Positions 25,452 through 33,007 of a stretch of 64,000 bases of DNA are shown here, one piece after another. This stretch comes from CAWJEL01 sp964647255. GTDB lineage: Bacteria > Chloroflexota > Anaerolineae > CG2-30-64-16. The position numbers and the translations under genes are program-made. The first letter of the stretch is position 1; every line of letters starts with the position of its first letter. Location: NCBI GenBank assembly GCA_964647255.1, contig CAZYGI010000004.1:39539-103538 (forward strand). Direction: 5' to 3'. A model generated the notes under the pieces. That model saw nothing but the letters and a program-made list of their open reading frames with translations. It searched no databases and was not told the origin of the DNA.

Positions 25452-25937
25452 TCAAGTCCGCCGGGCATCCTTCAGGTACGCCACCGCGGTGCACGCCTCG
25501 CACCGGTACTCGCCACGGCTGATCGAGTAGCCTCCCTCGCTCAAAACGATCACCTTGCCGCACTGGGCGCACTTCGTCGGCTCGTAGGCCGGCGGATTCG
25601 CCAGCTTCTCAAAGTTGTACTCGTTTGTCCCGAAGTAGACGTACATCTCCGTGTTGATATCTGCCCTGCACGTCGGACAATCCTGCCATCTTCCAGGGTG
25701 CCCTTCGGCATGATGGTGGCCGCACAAGGTATATCGGCGATGATTGCGATAACAACTGTCGTGAGCATACGAGAACACCACGTACTTGTCCTCGTCATCG
25801 CAGATCCACTGGCCGCAGCACTCCGTCTTGGTCAGTCGCGTCGTCTTGCCGCACAACCCACATCTCGGCTTCGGTCCTCGGGGTGCGGTGCGTTCGGTCC
25901 CCGCAGACTGCGGCGGTTTCCGCGCCTTGTTCGCCAT
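25452..25937 (-). CDS. Cys/His-rich zinc-binding protein of unknown function
   Basis: A 161-residue protein with three probable zinc sites. The first is CGLC with ECCGQWIC. The second is a His-rich CGHHHAEG followed by CPTC, with CYRNHRRYTLC between. The third is a C-terminal ribbon with CAQCGKV and YRCEAC. The N-terminus is basic and disordered. I do not recognise a named family. It lies 55 bp downstream of the restriction-modification gene and 20 bp upstream of the acetyltransferase gene on the same strand, so it may be an accessory factor of the former. The ATG at 25937 was chosen because the 17-residue extension looks non-native. Confidence 0.7.
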   Translation of the reverse strand: MANKARKPPQSAGTERTAPRGPKPRCGLCGKTTRLTKTECCGQWICDDEDKYVVFSYAHDSCYRNHRRYTLCGHHHAEGHPGRWQDCPTCRADINTEMYVYFGTNEYNFEKLANPPAYEPTKCAQCGKVIVLSEGGYSISRGEYRCEACTAVAYLKDARRT

Positions 25938-25992
25938 ATTGCCTCCCCATACGCAGCGGCGGAAAACAGCCAGTTCTACCCGCCGCATCGCG

Positions 25993-28872
25993 TTACCTAC
26001 CTTCCACGATCTCGATCTCCGCCTCCGTCAGCCCGTACAGCGCGTACACCTCGCGATCAATCGCCGCATCCACGGCCGCGATGCGCCGCGCCAGGCCCTC
26101 CCTGGCATCGCCGAAGGCCCGCTGCGCCGCGGCATGCTCGCGCTGCAATGCCAGCATCTCGTCCACGAGCGCGACGATGCGGTCGTGGCGCGCGACGTCG
26201 GCGGGGTTAGAAAAATCAATGCAGCGGATGGGCAAACGTCTTGCTGTCTCTGGATTGATCTCGATCGCCATTCCCAGCAGACGACGTAGGTAAAAGGTGG
26301 CCAAGCTCGAGTTAATCAGGCCGAGGAGATACTTGAGGCTATATTCGCGTGAATCTTTGGCTTCCTTCTCAGAAATGCTTACGCTACGATTCTTAATTCC
26401 AAGCAGATGATCTTTCCTGACAGCAAGGTTGACCGTATGATCGGTGTAGAGATGGGAGCTATCAAGCGTTGCGGTAACCTGACTCGCAATCCGAGCGATC
26501 ATCAGCTTTTCATTCTCGAAAAGCTCTGCGAACTTGGGGCGGTGCATCTCGCTCGGTTTGCTAATGTCCAAGAAGCGCTGGTTTTTAGGGGGCAAATAGC
26601 GAGACAATTCTTTTGCTTCAATATAAGGCCTGTAGCCTTCTTGGAACTCTCGGTGGATGAGTCTTTCCTTGGACGCCCCTGTTGCAGGATCGTGTAGGAC
26701 AGCTCCGGTGATCAAATAGCAGATGTCGCCTAAGTCTAAGCTTGTCTCCTCTATCTTCCGCAGGAGTCGCAAGGTCCTTGCGTCTAAATCAAGCCTGAAG
26801 GTCGAATGGGGCGTTTCAGAAAACACGCGTTGATCTAGAAAGCTAGCTTCGCTGAGAATTCCACAGTCATAAGTCTCTTGTTTGATTATCCGTACCTGAT
26901 TGGAAATTCGTGCACGTTCGTCCGACTCCTTCCGGAGAATGACAATGCACGTAGCAACACTCGCATCTGTAAAGACTCGGTAGTCGGACAAGTCAACAAT
27001 GGTCTCTAAAACACACGTATTGAGGATAAGGTTCCGCATCGCTTGACCGTAATTCTGGCTCAATCCGGCATAGGGAATGATGAAACCCAAGCGTCCGCCC
27101 GGTTTCAGCAGTTTGATCGCCCGTTCTACAAAGAGGACGTGAATGTCAAAACGTCCGTACGAAGCTTCAAACTTGCCGCTACTGATGTAGTAGTCGCGTT
27201 CATCTCTCGGCATATTTTCAGCGCGGATGTACGGCGGATTCCCGATGATCACGTCGAAGCCGGCCTCACCCCCTGCCCCCTCTCCCGATTTCGGGAGCGG
27301 GGAGAAGACCTCCGGGAACTCCTCCCCCCAGTTGAACGGCCGCTTGTCGCGCCAGTCGGGGCCGAACGCGGCTTGGAGCTCGTCGGCTGTGCCGGAGACC
27401 AGGCTGTCGCCGCAGCGGATGTTCGCCAGCATGGGCAGCCGGTCGCGGGTGTGCAGCGCCTTCAGCAGCAGGTTCAGCCGCGCCACGGCCACGGCCTGCT
27501 CGTCCTTGTCCACGCCGTAGATACAGCCGGTCAACAGCTCCATCTGGCGGGCGTGGTCGCGAAAATCCATCGCCGCGGCCGCCTCCCCCTCTCCTGCGCG
27601 GAGAGGGGGTCGGGGGGTGAGGTCCCCGCGCATCTCCGCCACGTGGCGATCCAGCACGTCGAACGCCTCGATCAGAAACGAGCCGGAACCGCACGCCATG
27701 TCCAGGATGCGCACGGGCCGGCCGGGGTTGTAGCCGTGTTCGTCCAGGTAGCGGCCCAACGTCTGGCTCACGATGTACTTGACGACGAAGGTCGGCGTGT
27801 AGAAGATGCCCTGCGATTTGCGCTTGGCGCGCTTCTCCACCACCTCGGCGGCCTCGGCTGGACCGAGGCTGAGGCTGAGCGGCGCCGGCGTGTCAGTGAT
27901 GATGTGGCCCAGGTATTGCTCGTAGGCGGTCCCCAACACGTCGGCGTCAATGGCGTTGAAGTTGTAGAGCAAGAACTGCTTGCCGTACAGCCCCTCGATC
28001 AAGACTTCCAGCGGCGAAGAATCCCACTTGAGGTTGTCCACCAGCCCGATCTCGAACAGTTGGGAGTCGTAGATGGCGTCGGCCCGGCGGAAGATCTTCT
28101 CCAATTCGGGCCAGAGGTCGCGCAGCCGCTTTTGATCGCGCAGCTCGCGCAGCAGTGGGCGCAGCAGCGGCGGCTCGACCTGGCGATCCTCGGCCGCGCG
28201 GAGGAAGATCAGCCGGTTGAGCAGCCGCAGCACCGCCGCGTCAAGCTGCGCGGGCGACCACAGCGGGTTCGAGGCCCGGACGTTCTTATACAAGAACTGC
28301 CGCCACGTTTTCAGATCATCGAAGAGGTGCTGGCTCACCGGCTCGCGGCGGGCCTTCTTCCCCACCTTCTCGGCCTCGCGGTCGAGCGTGCCGGCGGCGG
28401 TTTGGGGCCGCGAGAGCCACCACAGCCGCTCGAAATCGGCCAGGTAGGTGTCCACGCCGAAGTCAATGAACTGCGCGCGCAGCGGGTTGTCCTCTTTCCA
28501 CTCGGCGTTGAAGACCCGCAGTCCTTCGAAATCGGAGAGCAGCGCCCAGGTCACGCCTTTGGTCCAGGCGTAGTCCATCGCCTGGCGCACCCACTGCGGC
28601 CGGGTCAGGTCCTCGGCGATCCGCTTGGTTTCCAGGAAGAAGCGCGGCACGCCGCCGATGCGGAATGAAAAGTCCACCCAGCCGCGCGAAACCTTCTCCT
28701 CCGCGCTCACCTGGGCGCTATCCTGGGTGTCCCATTCCAGCGCGCGGAAGAGCGGGAGGATGAAGTCCTTGCGGGTGTTGTCCTCGTTGTAGGCTTTGCG
28801 CGCCGGCGCTGACAAGCCTTTGAACTTGCGGATCAGGCGCTCGACTTCGGTGTAGGCGATTTGGATAGGCAT
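25993..28872 (-). CDS. Single-chain restriction-modification enzyme (type IIG / Eco57I-like)
   Basis: A 959-residue fused nuclease-methyltransferase. Residues 1-150 form a PD-(D/E)XK nuclease of the HsdR-N type, with WVDFSFRIGG and FLETKR supplying the D and ExK residues. A helical segment follows. The N6-adenine methyltransferase has GIFYTPTFVVKYIV, SAM motif I DMACGSGSF (about residue 392) and catalytic NPPY (about residue 542). The C-terminal part (about 560-890) is the target-recognition region, with TaqI-C-like character and AT-rich coding (25/60 GC in one line against 40/60 upstream). Two GC-rich palindromes are read in frame, encoding SPLPKSGEGAGGE and LTPRPPLRAGEGE. The role is defence against foreign DNA; the recognition site is unknown. 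Confidence 0.88.
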   Translation of the reverse strand: MPIQIAYTEVERLIRKFKGLSAPARKAYNEDNTRKDFILPLFRALEWDTQDSAQVSAEEKVSRGWVDFSFRIGGVPRFFLETKRIAEDLTRPQWVRQAMDYAWTKGVTWALLSDFEGLRVFNAEWKEDNPLRAQFIDFGVDTYLADFERLWWLSRPQTAAGTLDREAEKVGKKARREPVSQHLFDDLKTWRQFLYKNVRASNPLWSPAQLDAAVLRLLNRLIFLRAAEDRQVEPPLLRPLLRELRDQKRLRDLWPELEKIFRRADAIYDSQLFEIGLVDNLKWDSSPLEVLIEGLYGKQFLLYNFNAIDADVLGTAYEQYLGHIITDTPAPLSLSLGPAEAAEVVEKRAKRKSQGIFYTPTFVVKYIVSQTLGRYLDEHGYNPGRPVRILDMACGSGSFLIEAFDVLDRHVAEMRGDLTPRPPLRAGEGEAAAAMDFRDHARQMELLTGCIYGVDKDEQAVAVARLNLLLKALHTRDRLPMLANIRCGDSLVSGTADELQAAFGPDWRDKRPFNWGEEFPEVFSPLPKSGEGAGGEAGFDVIIGNPPYIRAENMPRDERDYYISSGKFEASYGRFDIHVLFVERAIKLLKPGGRLGFIIPYAGLSQNYGQAMRNLILNTCVLETIVDLSDYRVFTDASVATCIVILRKESDERARISNQVRIIKQETYDCGILSEASFLDQRVFSETPHSTFRLDLDARTLRLLRKIEETSLDLGDICYLITGAVLHDPATGASKERLIHREFQEGYRPYIEAKELSRYLPPKNQRFLDISKPSEMHRPKFAELFENEKLMIARIASQVTATLDSSHLYTDHTVNLAVRKDHLLGIKNRSVSISEKEAKDSREYSLKYLLGLINSSLATFYLRRLLGMAIEINPETARRLPIRCIDFSNPADVARHDRIVALVDEMLALQREHAAAQRAFGDAREGLARRIAAVDAAIDREVYALYGLTEAEIEIVEGR
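27262..27311. repeat. In-frame GC-rich palindromic repeat inside the restriction-modification gene (copy 1)
   Basis: CCTCACCCCCTGCCCCCTCT followed by CCCGATTTCGGGAGCGGGGA resembles the widely dispersed CTCACCCC(C)TGCCCCTCTCC palindromes of bacterial intergenic regions. It encodes SPLPKSGEGAGGE just before the NPPY motif. Confidence 0.65.
27582..27625. repeat. In-frame GC-rich palindromic repeat inside the restriction-modification gene (copy 2)
   Basis: CCCCCTCTCC (27585-27594) and GGAGAGGGGG (27600-27609) form a perfect 10-bp stem with a 5-base loop, followed by GGTGAGGTC. It encodes LTPRPPLRAGEGE between methyltransferase motif I and the catalytic motif, probably in a surface loop. Confidence 0.7.
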
Positions 28873-29009
28873 AGGCGGTCAGTCAGTAGGCAGGAGCACG
28901 ATTGCACTTCTCGCATTCAGCTTTGTCGCCGGTATTTTACCGCATGCGTCGCCTCCGGGCAAGGCCGGAGCAGACCACGGCCAGGGCGAAGTCATTGTGT
29001 GGCGGGCGC

Positions 29010-29120
29010 CGGGCCTGGCAACTGAAGTTGCGGCTGCCTTTGCGAAGTCGGCCTGCGCCGACTGGAGCCCAGTCCACGTAGGTGGACTTTGCAGCGGTAG
29101 GCGCAGTTTCAACTGCCGGC
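29010..29120. repeat. Large imperfect palindrome, family C, in a 445-bp gap
   Basis: The gap 28873-29317 has no gene. Its middle holds an imperfect inverted repeat whose arms contain GGCAACTGAAGTTGCGG and CAGTTTCAACTGCCGG, with two internal hairpins (GTCGGCCTGCGCCGAC and AGTCCACGTAGGTGGACT). From memory this resembles GAAGTT/AACTTC-type dispersed palindromes common in Chloroflexota genomes. The rest of the gap shows only a possible -10 box (TATAGT, 29262-29267) for the kinase gene. Confidence 0.6.
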
Positions 29121-29317
29121 CGATGTCGTTGGCCGCAACATGAAATCGCCCTGAGACCACGGCCGTCAGTTTCCTGTCACTTGGTACACCGTCTGCAATA
29201 CCATTGCACAGAATGTACACCTAAAGTAAGCACAGCCACACGTTGGCGCGCAGGGATGAGCTATAGTTCGTCCGATCGCTCCGAGCGACAGGCACCATCT
29301 CCTGGGAGGTCACCTTG

Positions 29318-30436
29318 ATGAACGCACCTGCAACCCTGGCTGGGATTACTCCGGCATGGCTGACGCATGTGCTGCGCGAGGCAGGCGTGCTCGACGGCTC
29401 TGCGGTGCGTGCGGTGGGGATCGAGCCACTGGCCACCGGCCAGGGCATCACCGGCCAACTTGCGCGCCTGTGCCTGGAGTACGACAGCCCCGCGCCGGGA
29501 GCGCCCCTATCGGTGATCGCGAAGTTGCCGCACCCCGATCCCGGCGCGCGCGCCAACCTCAATGCGTTGGGCTTCTATGAGCGTGAGGCCACCTTCTACC
29601 GGCTGTTCGCGGGCAAGACCGGGGTGCGCATCCCAGGTTGCTACTTCAGCACCTATGATCCGGCCGCCGGTGCAAGCCTGCTGCTGCTCGAAGACCTGGA
29701 ACGCCTCTGTGTTGGCCGGACGCGGTTGGGCAGCACGCCGGCGGAAGCGGAGCTGGCGATCGGGGAGATCGCTTCGCTGCATGCAGCCTGGTGGGGCCGG
29801 CCTGAGCTGGCCGAGCTCGGCTGGCTGTTCCGTTGGGACACGCCCCCGTGGAGCGAACCGCCTCATCCCTACTCCGACATTTGGCAGCGCTTGCGCCGCC
29901 ACCTCGGCGATAGCTTGCCCGCGGCGATCCTGCCGATCGGCGAGCGGCTCCTGCGGTCCCTGCCGTTCTTGCACACCCAGTTGGCGCGGCCGCCCTTCAC
30001 CATCATCCACAACGACTACCAGATGGACAACCTGTTCTTCGATGAGAGCAACGGGGGGATGGAATTGGTGGTCTCGGACTGGCAAATGGTTGGGCGCGGC
30101 CGGGGCCCGTATGATGTGGCGCTCTTCCTGAGCCACAACGTGTCAACGGCCGACCGCCGGGCGCACGAGGAGGCCTGGCTGGCCCTCTACCACCGGCGGC
30201 TGCTCGATGGCGGCGTGCGGGATTACAGCTTCGAGCAGTGCCTGTACGACTACCGCATTGGACTCATGTCGGTGCTGGGGCGCTTTTTTGTATTCGTTGG
30301 CTCACCACAGATCACCAGCGATGCGCATATACGCGACAGTCTGGACGTCATCGTGCGCCAGGCCACTGCCGTCGTGGACCAGGACGCCGGGTCGCTGCTG
30401 CCAGCGGAGAACGCGCCCAAGCATACCTTTCTGTGA
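29318..30436 (+). CDS. Phosphotransferase of the aminoglycoside/ecdysteroid-kinase fold
   Basis: A 372-residue small-molecule kinase. N-lobe segments are GITGQLARLCLEYDS and PLSVIAKLPHPDPGAR, with the nucleotide-binding Lys. LLLEDLERL is the hinge region. The catalytic loop is FTIIHNDYQMDNLFFD, with Asp and Asn as in HxDxxxxN, and the metal-binding Asp is in VSDWQMVGRGRGPYDVA. These features match EcKinase-like/APH proteins (DUF1679 relatives), whose substrates are mostly unknown. The ATG at 29318 follows GGGAGG; a TTG one codon earlier is less likely. The 133 bp after the gene carry no further feature. Confidence 0.85.
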   Translation: MNAPATLAGITPAWLTHVLREAGVLDGSAVRAVGIEPLATGQGITGQLARLCLEYDSPAPGAPLSVIAKLPHPDPGARANLNALGFYEREATFYRLFAGKTGVRIPGCYFSTYDPAAGASLLLLEDLERLCVGRTRLGSTPAEAELAIGEIASLHAAWWGRPELAELGWLFRWDTPPWSEPPHPYSDIWQRLRRHLGDSLPAAILPIGERLLRSLPFLHTQLARPPFTIIHNDYQMDNLFFDESNGGMELVVSDWQMVGRGRGPYDVALFLSHNVSTADRRAHEEAWLALYHRRLLDGGVRDYSFEQCLYDYRIGLMSVLGRFFVFVGSPQITSDAHIRDSLDVIVRQATAVVDQDAGSLLPAENAPKHTFL

Positions 30437-30569
30437 GCGAACAGCCCTCGCGCCTCAGAACACATGGCCCGCAAGACAGCTTCGTCCCGCGGGCCATGAA
30501 GAGGAGACTCGCGCAGATGCCCACAGCAAGAATCCGCGTGCATCTGCGTTCATCCGTGTCCGGTCGCTC

Positions 30570-31343
30570 CTACCCCTTCCCTTCCAGCCCCAACTGCTGC
30601 CGGCGGTAGAGCTCATCGGGGCGGGTGTGGATGCGCGCGACGTCGCGCTCCGACATGAAGCGCGGGCCGCCGGCTCCGAACGTGCCCAACAGGACGCGCG
30701 CAGCCTTGACCGCCATCGCGGTCACGTCGAGCACCTGCTGGGCGCTCTTGCCGAGCACGACCAGGCCGTGGTTCTGCAGCAAGATCACCTTGGGCTGCTC
30801 GCCGTATTGATCCTGGTAGCGTTGAATCCGGTTCCACACCTCGCGCGCCAGGGGCGGGCCCGGGTCGGTGTAGGGCACGAGCACGGGCGCGGGCCCGCAC
30901 AGCACGATCTCGTCGGGGAAGAGCCGGCCCGCGTACGCCTGCTCGAACCCGGCGGAGCAGGTCAGCATGTTCACCGCGGTCGCATGCGTGTGGCCGATGA
31001 AGGTGACCCCCGGCAGTTGCAGGCACAGCGCGTGCAGCAGCGTCTCCACCGAGGGATGGCCCTTGCTGGTCGGATCCACCTTCGCCGCAGCCAGCCCGGC
31101 CTTCACATCCGCGTCGGTAAGGTTCGGCCGCTCCACCAGCGCGAGCGCGCGGTCAAACGCCACCTGGACAAACCCGGCCGCGGTGATGGTGCGCAGCTCG
31201 GTGCCGCTGGCCTTCACCCAGAAAGAGGCGTCGTCGGCGCGGGCCGAGGTGTTGCCCTCGCCCAGGATGACGTAGTCCAGCTCCGGCCGGCCCAGGGTGT
31301 TCGACAGCGCGACCAGTTGATCGAGAACAGTTTGCTCGGACAT
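30570..31343 (-). CDS. Class II aldolase (rhamnulose/fuculose-phosphate aldolase-like)
   Basis: Probably cleaves L-rhamnulose 1-phosphate (or L-fuculose 1-phosphate) to dihydroxyacetone phosphate and L-lactaldehyde. It is 257 residues. The phosphate-binding loop is GEGNTSARA (about residues 28-36), and the zinc ligands are in FIGHTHATAV (about 123-132) and LLQNHGLVVLG. The GEGNTSAR start resembles the aldolase half of the fused RhaE-type aldolase/dehydrogenase, but no dehydrogenase half follows. It begins four bases after the tandem aldolase gene, so the two are co-translated. Confidence 0.82.
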   Translation of the reverse strand: MSEQTVLDQLVALSNTLGRPELDYVILGEGNTSARADDASFWVKASGTELRTITAAGFVQVAFDRALALVERPNLTDADVKAGLAAAKVDPTSKGHPSVETLLHALCLQLPGVTFIGHTHATAVNMLTCSAGFEQAYAGRLFPDEIVLCGPAPVLVPYTDPGPPLAREVWNRIQRYQDQYGEQPKVILLQNHGLVVLGKSAQQVLDVTAMAVKAARVLLGTFGAGGPRFMSERDVARIHTRPDELYRRQQLGLEGKG

Positions 31344-31346
31344 CGC

Positions 31347-32642
31347 TCAATCCTCCTCTGCCAGCTTGAACGCCACCTTGAGATCGGCGATCTCCGCCTC
31401 ACCGATCGGGACGTGGCTGCCGATCTGCGCGGTGTCCAGCAGCGCCCTGGCGCTGAACTCGGCCACTTCCAGCCGATCGAACGCCTTCAGGATGCTCGAC
31501 GCGGTGGTCATCACCGCGTCGTTTTGGATCAGCAGCACCGGCACGGCCTCGGAAAGCGCGTCCGCCACCCGCTGCGGCTCCCGGAACTGGACGCCGTAGG
31601 GGATCACCGGGATGTCGCGCAGCAGGATGTACGACTCCGGAATGGTGCGGGTGTCGAAACGCTCCTCGGCGATCGCATAGGCTGTCGCGTGGGGCGACTG
31701 GGCCGTGATGACGCAGTTGATCTCCGGGTGGGTGCGGTAGATCGCGTCGTGCAGGCGCACCGAGCGGCTGGGCAGCTTGCCCGCCTCGCGCCTGCCGTCC
31801 CGGATCAGCACCACGTCCTCGCTTTCCACGCTCCCGCGGTCGCAGCCGGTGGGGGTGATCAGGAAGCTGGTCCCGTCGAGCCGCGCCGAGACGACGCCCT
31901 CGGTGCTGATCATCAGATAGCGCTCGACGGCCCGGTGCACGATCTCGGCGATCTCCTGACGCAGCTCGCGCTCGCGGCTGGAGAAGGAGGCGTGCTGAAA
32001 TTCCGGCAGCAGGTTGTACTGCACATCGAACGGCAGGAGCTGCGTCTCGGTCAGGCTGTTGATCTTGCCCAGCCCCAGCGCCTTGATCTGCGTCCGCGCG
32101 CAGAAGTCCAACGTCTCCAGCCGGTGGAAGGCGCTCAACAGGTCGAGGCCGCCCGCGGCGATGCCGTGATTTTCCAGCAGGACGACGTTATACCCCTGGG
32201 CGAAGGTCTTGGCGATGCTCTCGCCCAGCGCCTCGCTGCCCGGCAGCGCGTACGGCGCATAGCCCACCGGTCCGCACACCCGGTGCGCCTGCGGGATGAT
32301 GCGGGTGTTGGGCGTCTCGCGCACGATGCTGAACGACACCAGCGCCGGCGCGTGCGCGTGGACCACCGCGCGCAGGTCCGGCCGCAGCGTGTAGATCGCG
32401 CGATGGAACGGCAGCTCGGACGACGGGATGTGCGGGCCGATCGCCGCGCCGTCCGGCTTGACGCAGATGATGTCCTGCGGCCGCAGATTGCCCTTGTCCA
32501 CGCCGGCAGGAGTGATCCAGATGTTATCGTCCTCATCGCGGATGGACAGGTTGCCGCCCGACAGGGTGGTCATCCCGTTGCGGTAGATCCGGTTCATGAT
32601 GGCGACCAGTTGGTCGCGCGGGTGAAGCAGGTGAAATCGCAT
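31347..32642 (-). CDS. Tandem class II aldolase/adducin protein with degenerate second half
   Basis: A 431-residue protein made of two class II aldolase domains. The first half (about 1-210) retains the signature: LSGGNLSIRD, VVHAHAPALVSF (zinc His pair) and LLENHGIAAGG. The second half (about 220-431) repeats the fold, with LDGTSFLITPTG and DAIYRTHPEIN, but the metal positions read VITAQSPHATAY and LIQNDAVMTTA, so the HxH pair and third His are gone. The second domain is thus probably structural or regulatory. The gene lies between rhaA and the single-domain aldolase, pointing to the deoxysugar aldol-cleavage step. Confidence 0.8.
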   Translation of the reverse strand: MRFHLLHPRDQLVAIMNRIYRNGMTTLSGGNLSIRDEDDNIWITPAGVDKGNLRPQDIICVKPDGAAIGPHIPSSELPFHRAIYTLRPDLRAVVHAHAPALVSFSIVRETPNTRIIPQAHRVCGPVGYAPYALPGSEALGESIAKTFAQGYNVVLLENHGIAAGGLDLLSAFHRLETLDFCARTQIKALGLGKINSLTETQLLPFDVQYNLLPEFQHASFSSRERELRQEIAEIVHRAVERYLMISTEGVVSARLDGTSFLITPTGCDRGSVESEDVVLIRDGRREAGKLPSRSVRLHDAIYRTHPEINCVITAQSPHATAYAIAEERFDTRTIPESYILLRDIPVIPYGVQFREPQRVADALSEAVPVLLIQNDAVMTTASSILKAFDRLEVAEFSARALLDTAQIGSHVPIGEAEIADLKVAFKLAEED

Positions 32643-32660
32643 AATGCTCCTTTGTATTTC

Positions 32661-32996
32661 GTCATTCTGAGCGGGTTAACAGCTCAACCCTGATCGCGAC
32701 GAGATGCCAGCGAAGAATCTCGTGCTCCGGCTTCCAACCACTCGGCGCTTAAGTCATCCCATTTCGGATTCACAGACTCGATCAGCGCGATCTTCTTCGT
32801 CCGTACCCACCCTTTGATCTGCTTCTCGCGGCCGATCGCGGTTCGGACGTCGTTCGTTGCCTCATAGCAGACCAACCTGGTGATGTTGTATCTCGCCGTG
32901 AATGTAGTACTTCCTCACCTGAACTCCTGCAACGGGATGCTTCGCTGTTGATTCTCCGAAACGAACCTCGAGTCGTTAACCCGCTCAGCATGACAG
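32661..32996. mobile_element. Candidate small element: family A repeats as terminal inverted repeats around a GIY-YIG remnant
   Basis: GTCATTCTGAGCGGGTTAAC (32661-32680) and GTTAACCCGCTCAGCATGAC (32975-32994) are inverted repeats matching at 19 of 20 positions. They are the outer ends of two oppositely oriented family A repeats (32661-32723 and 32935-32996), which enclose a C-terminal fragment of a GIY-YIG endonuclease gene. The whole unit is about 336 bp and sits between the aldolase and rhaA genes. No target-site duplication is evident, so mobility is an inference from structure. Confidence 0.5.
32684..32917 (-). pseudogene. GIY-YIG endonuclease fragment (C-terminal half)
   Basis: Read on the minus strand, TTFTARYNITRLVCYEATND and REKQIKGWVRTKKIALIESV, followed by NPKWDDLSAEWLE, match the C-terminal part of small stand-alone GIY-YIG (UPF0213-like) nucleases. 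The N-terminal half with the GIY and YIG motifs is missing, and an in-frame TGA lies just upstream of the homologous part, so the gene is inactive. The final residues RDSSLASRRDQG and the stop codon are encoded by the adjoining palindromic repeat. Confidence 0.7.
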
Positions 32997-33007
32997 TGAC
33001 AGGCTCA

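Noticed and set aside
26407..26697. A 96-codon plus-strand frame in the AT-rich region
   Set aside because: It lies wholly inside the recognition domain of the restriction-modification enzyme and has no ribosome-binding site or homology.
30207..32693. An 828-codon open frame on the plus strand
   Set aside because: It is the complement of two clear aldolase genes, is rich in Arg, Gln and His without any domain, and arises from GC-rich codon bias.
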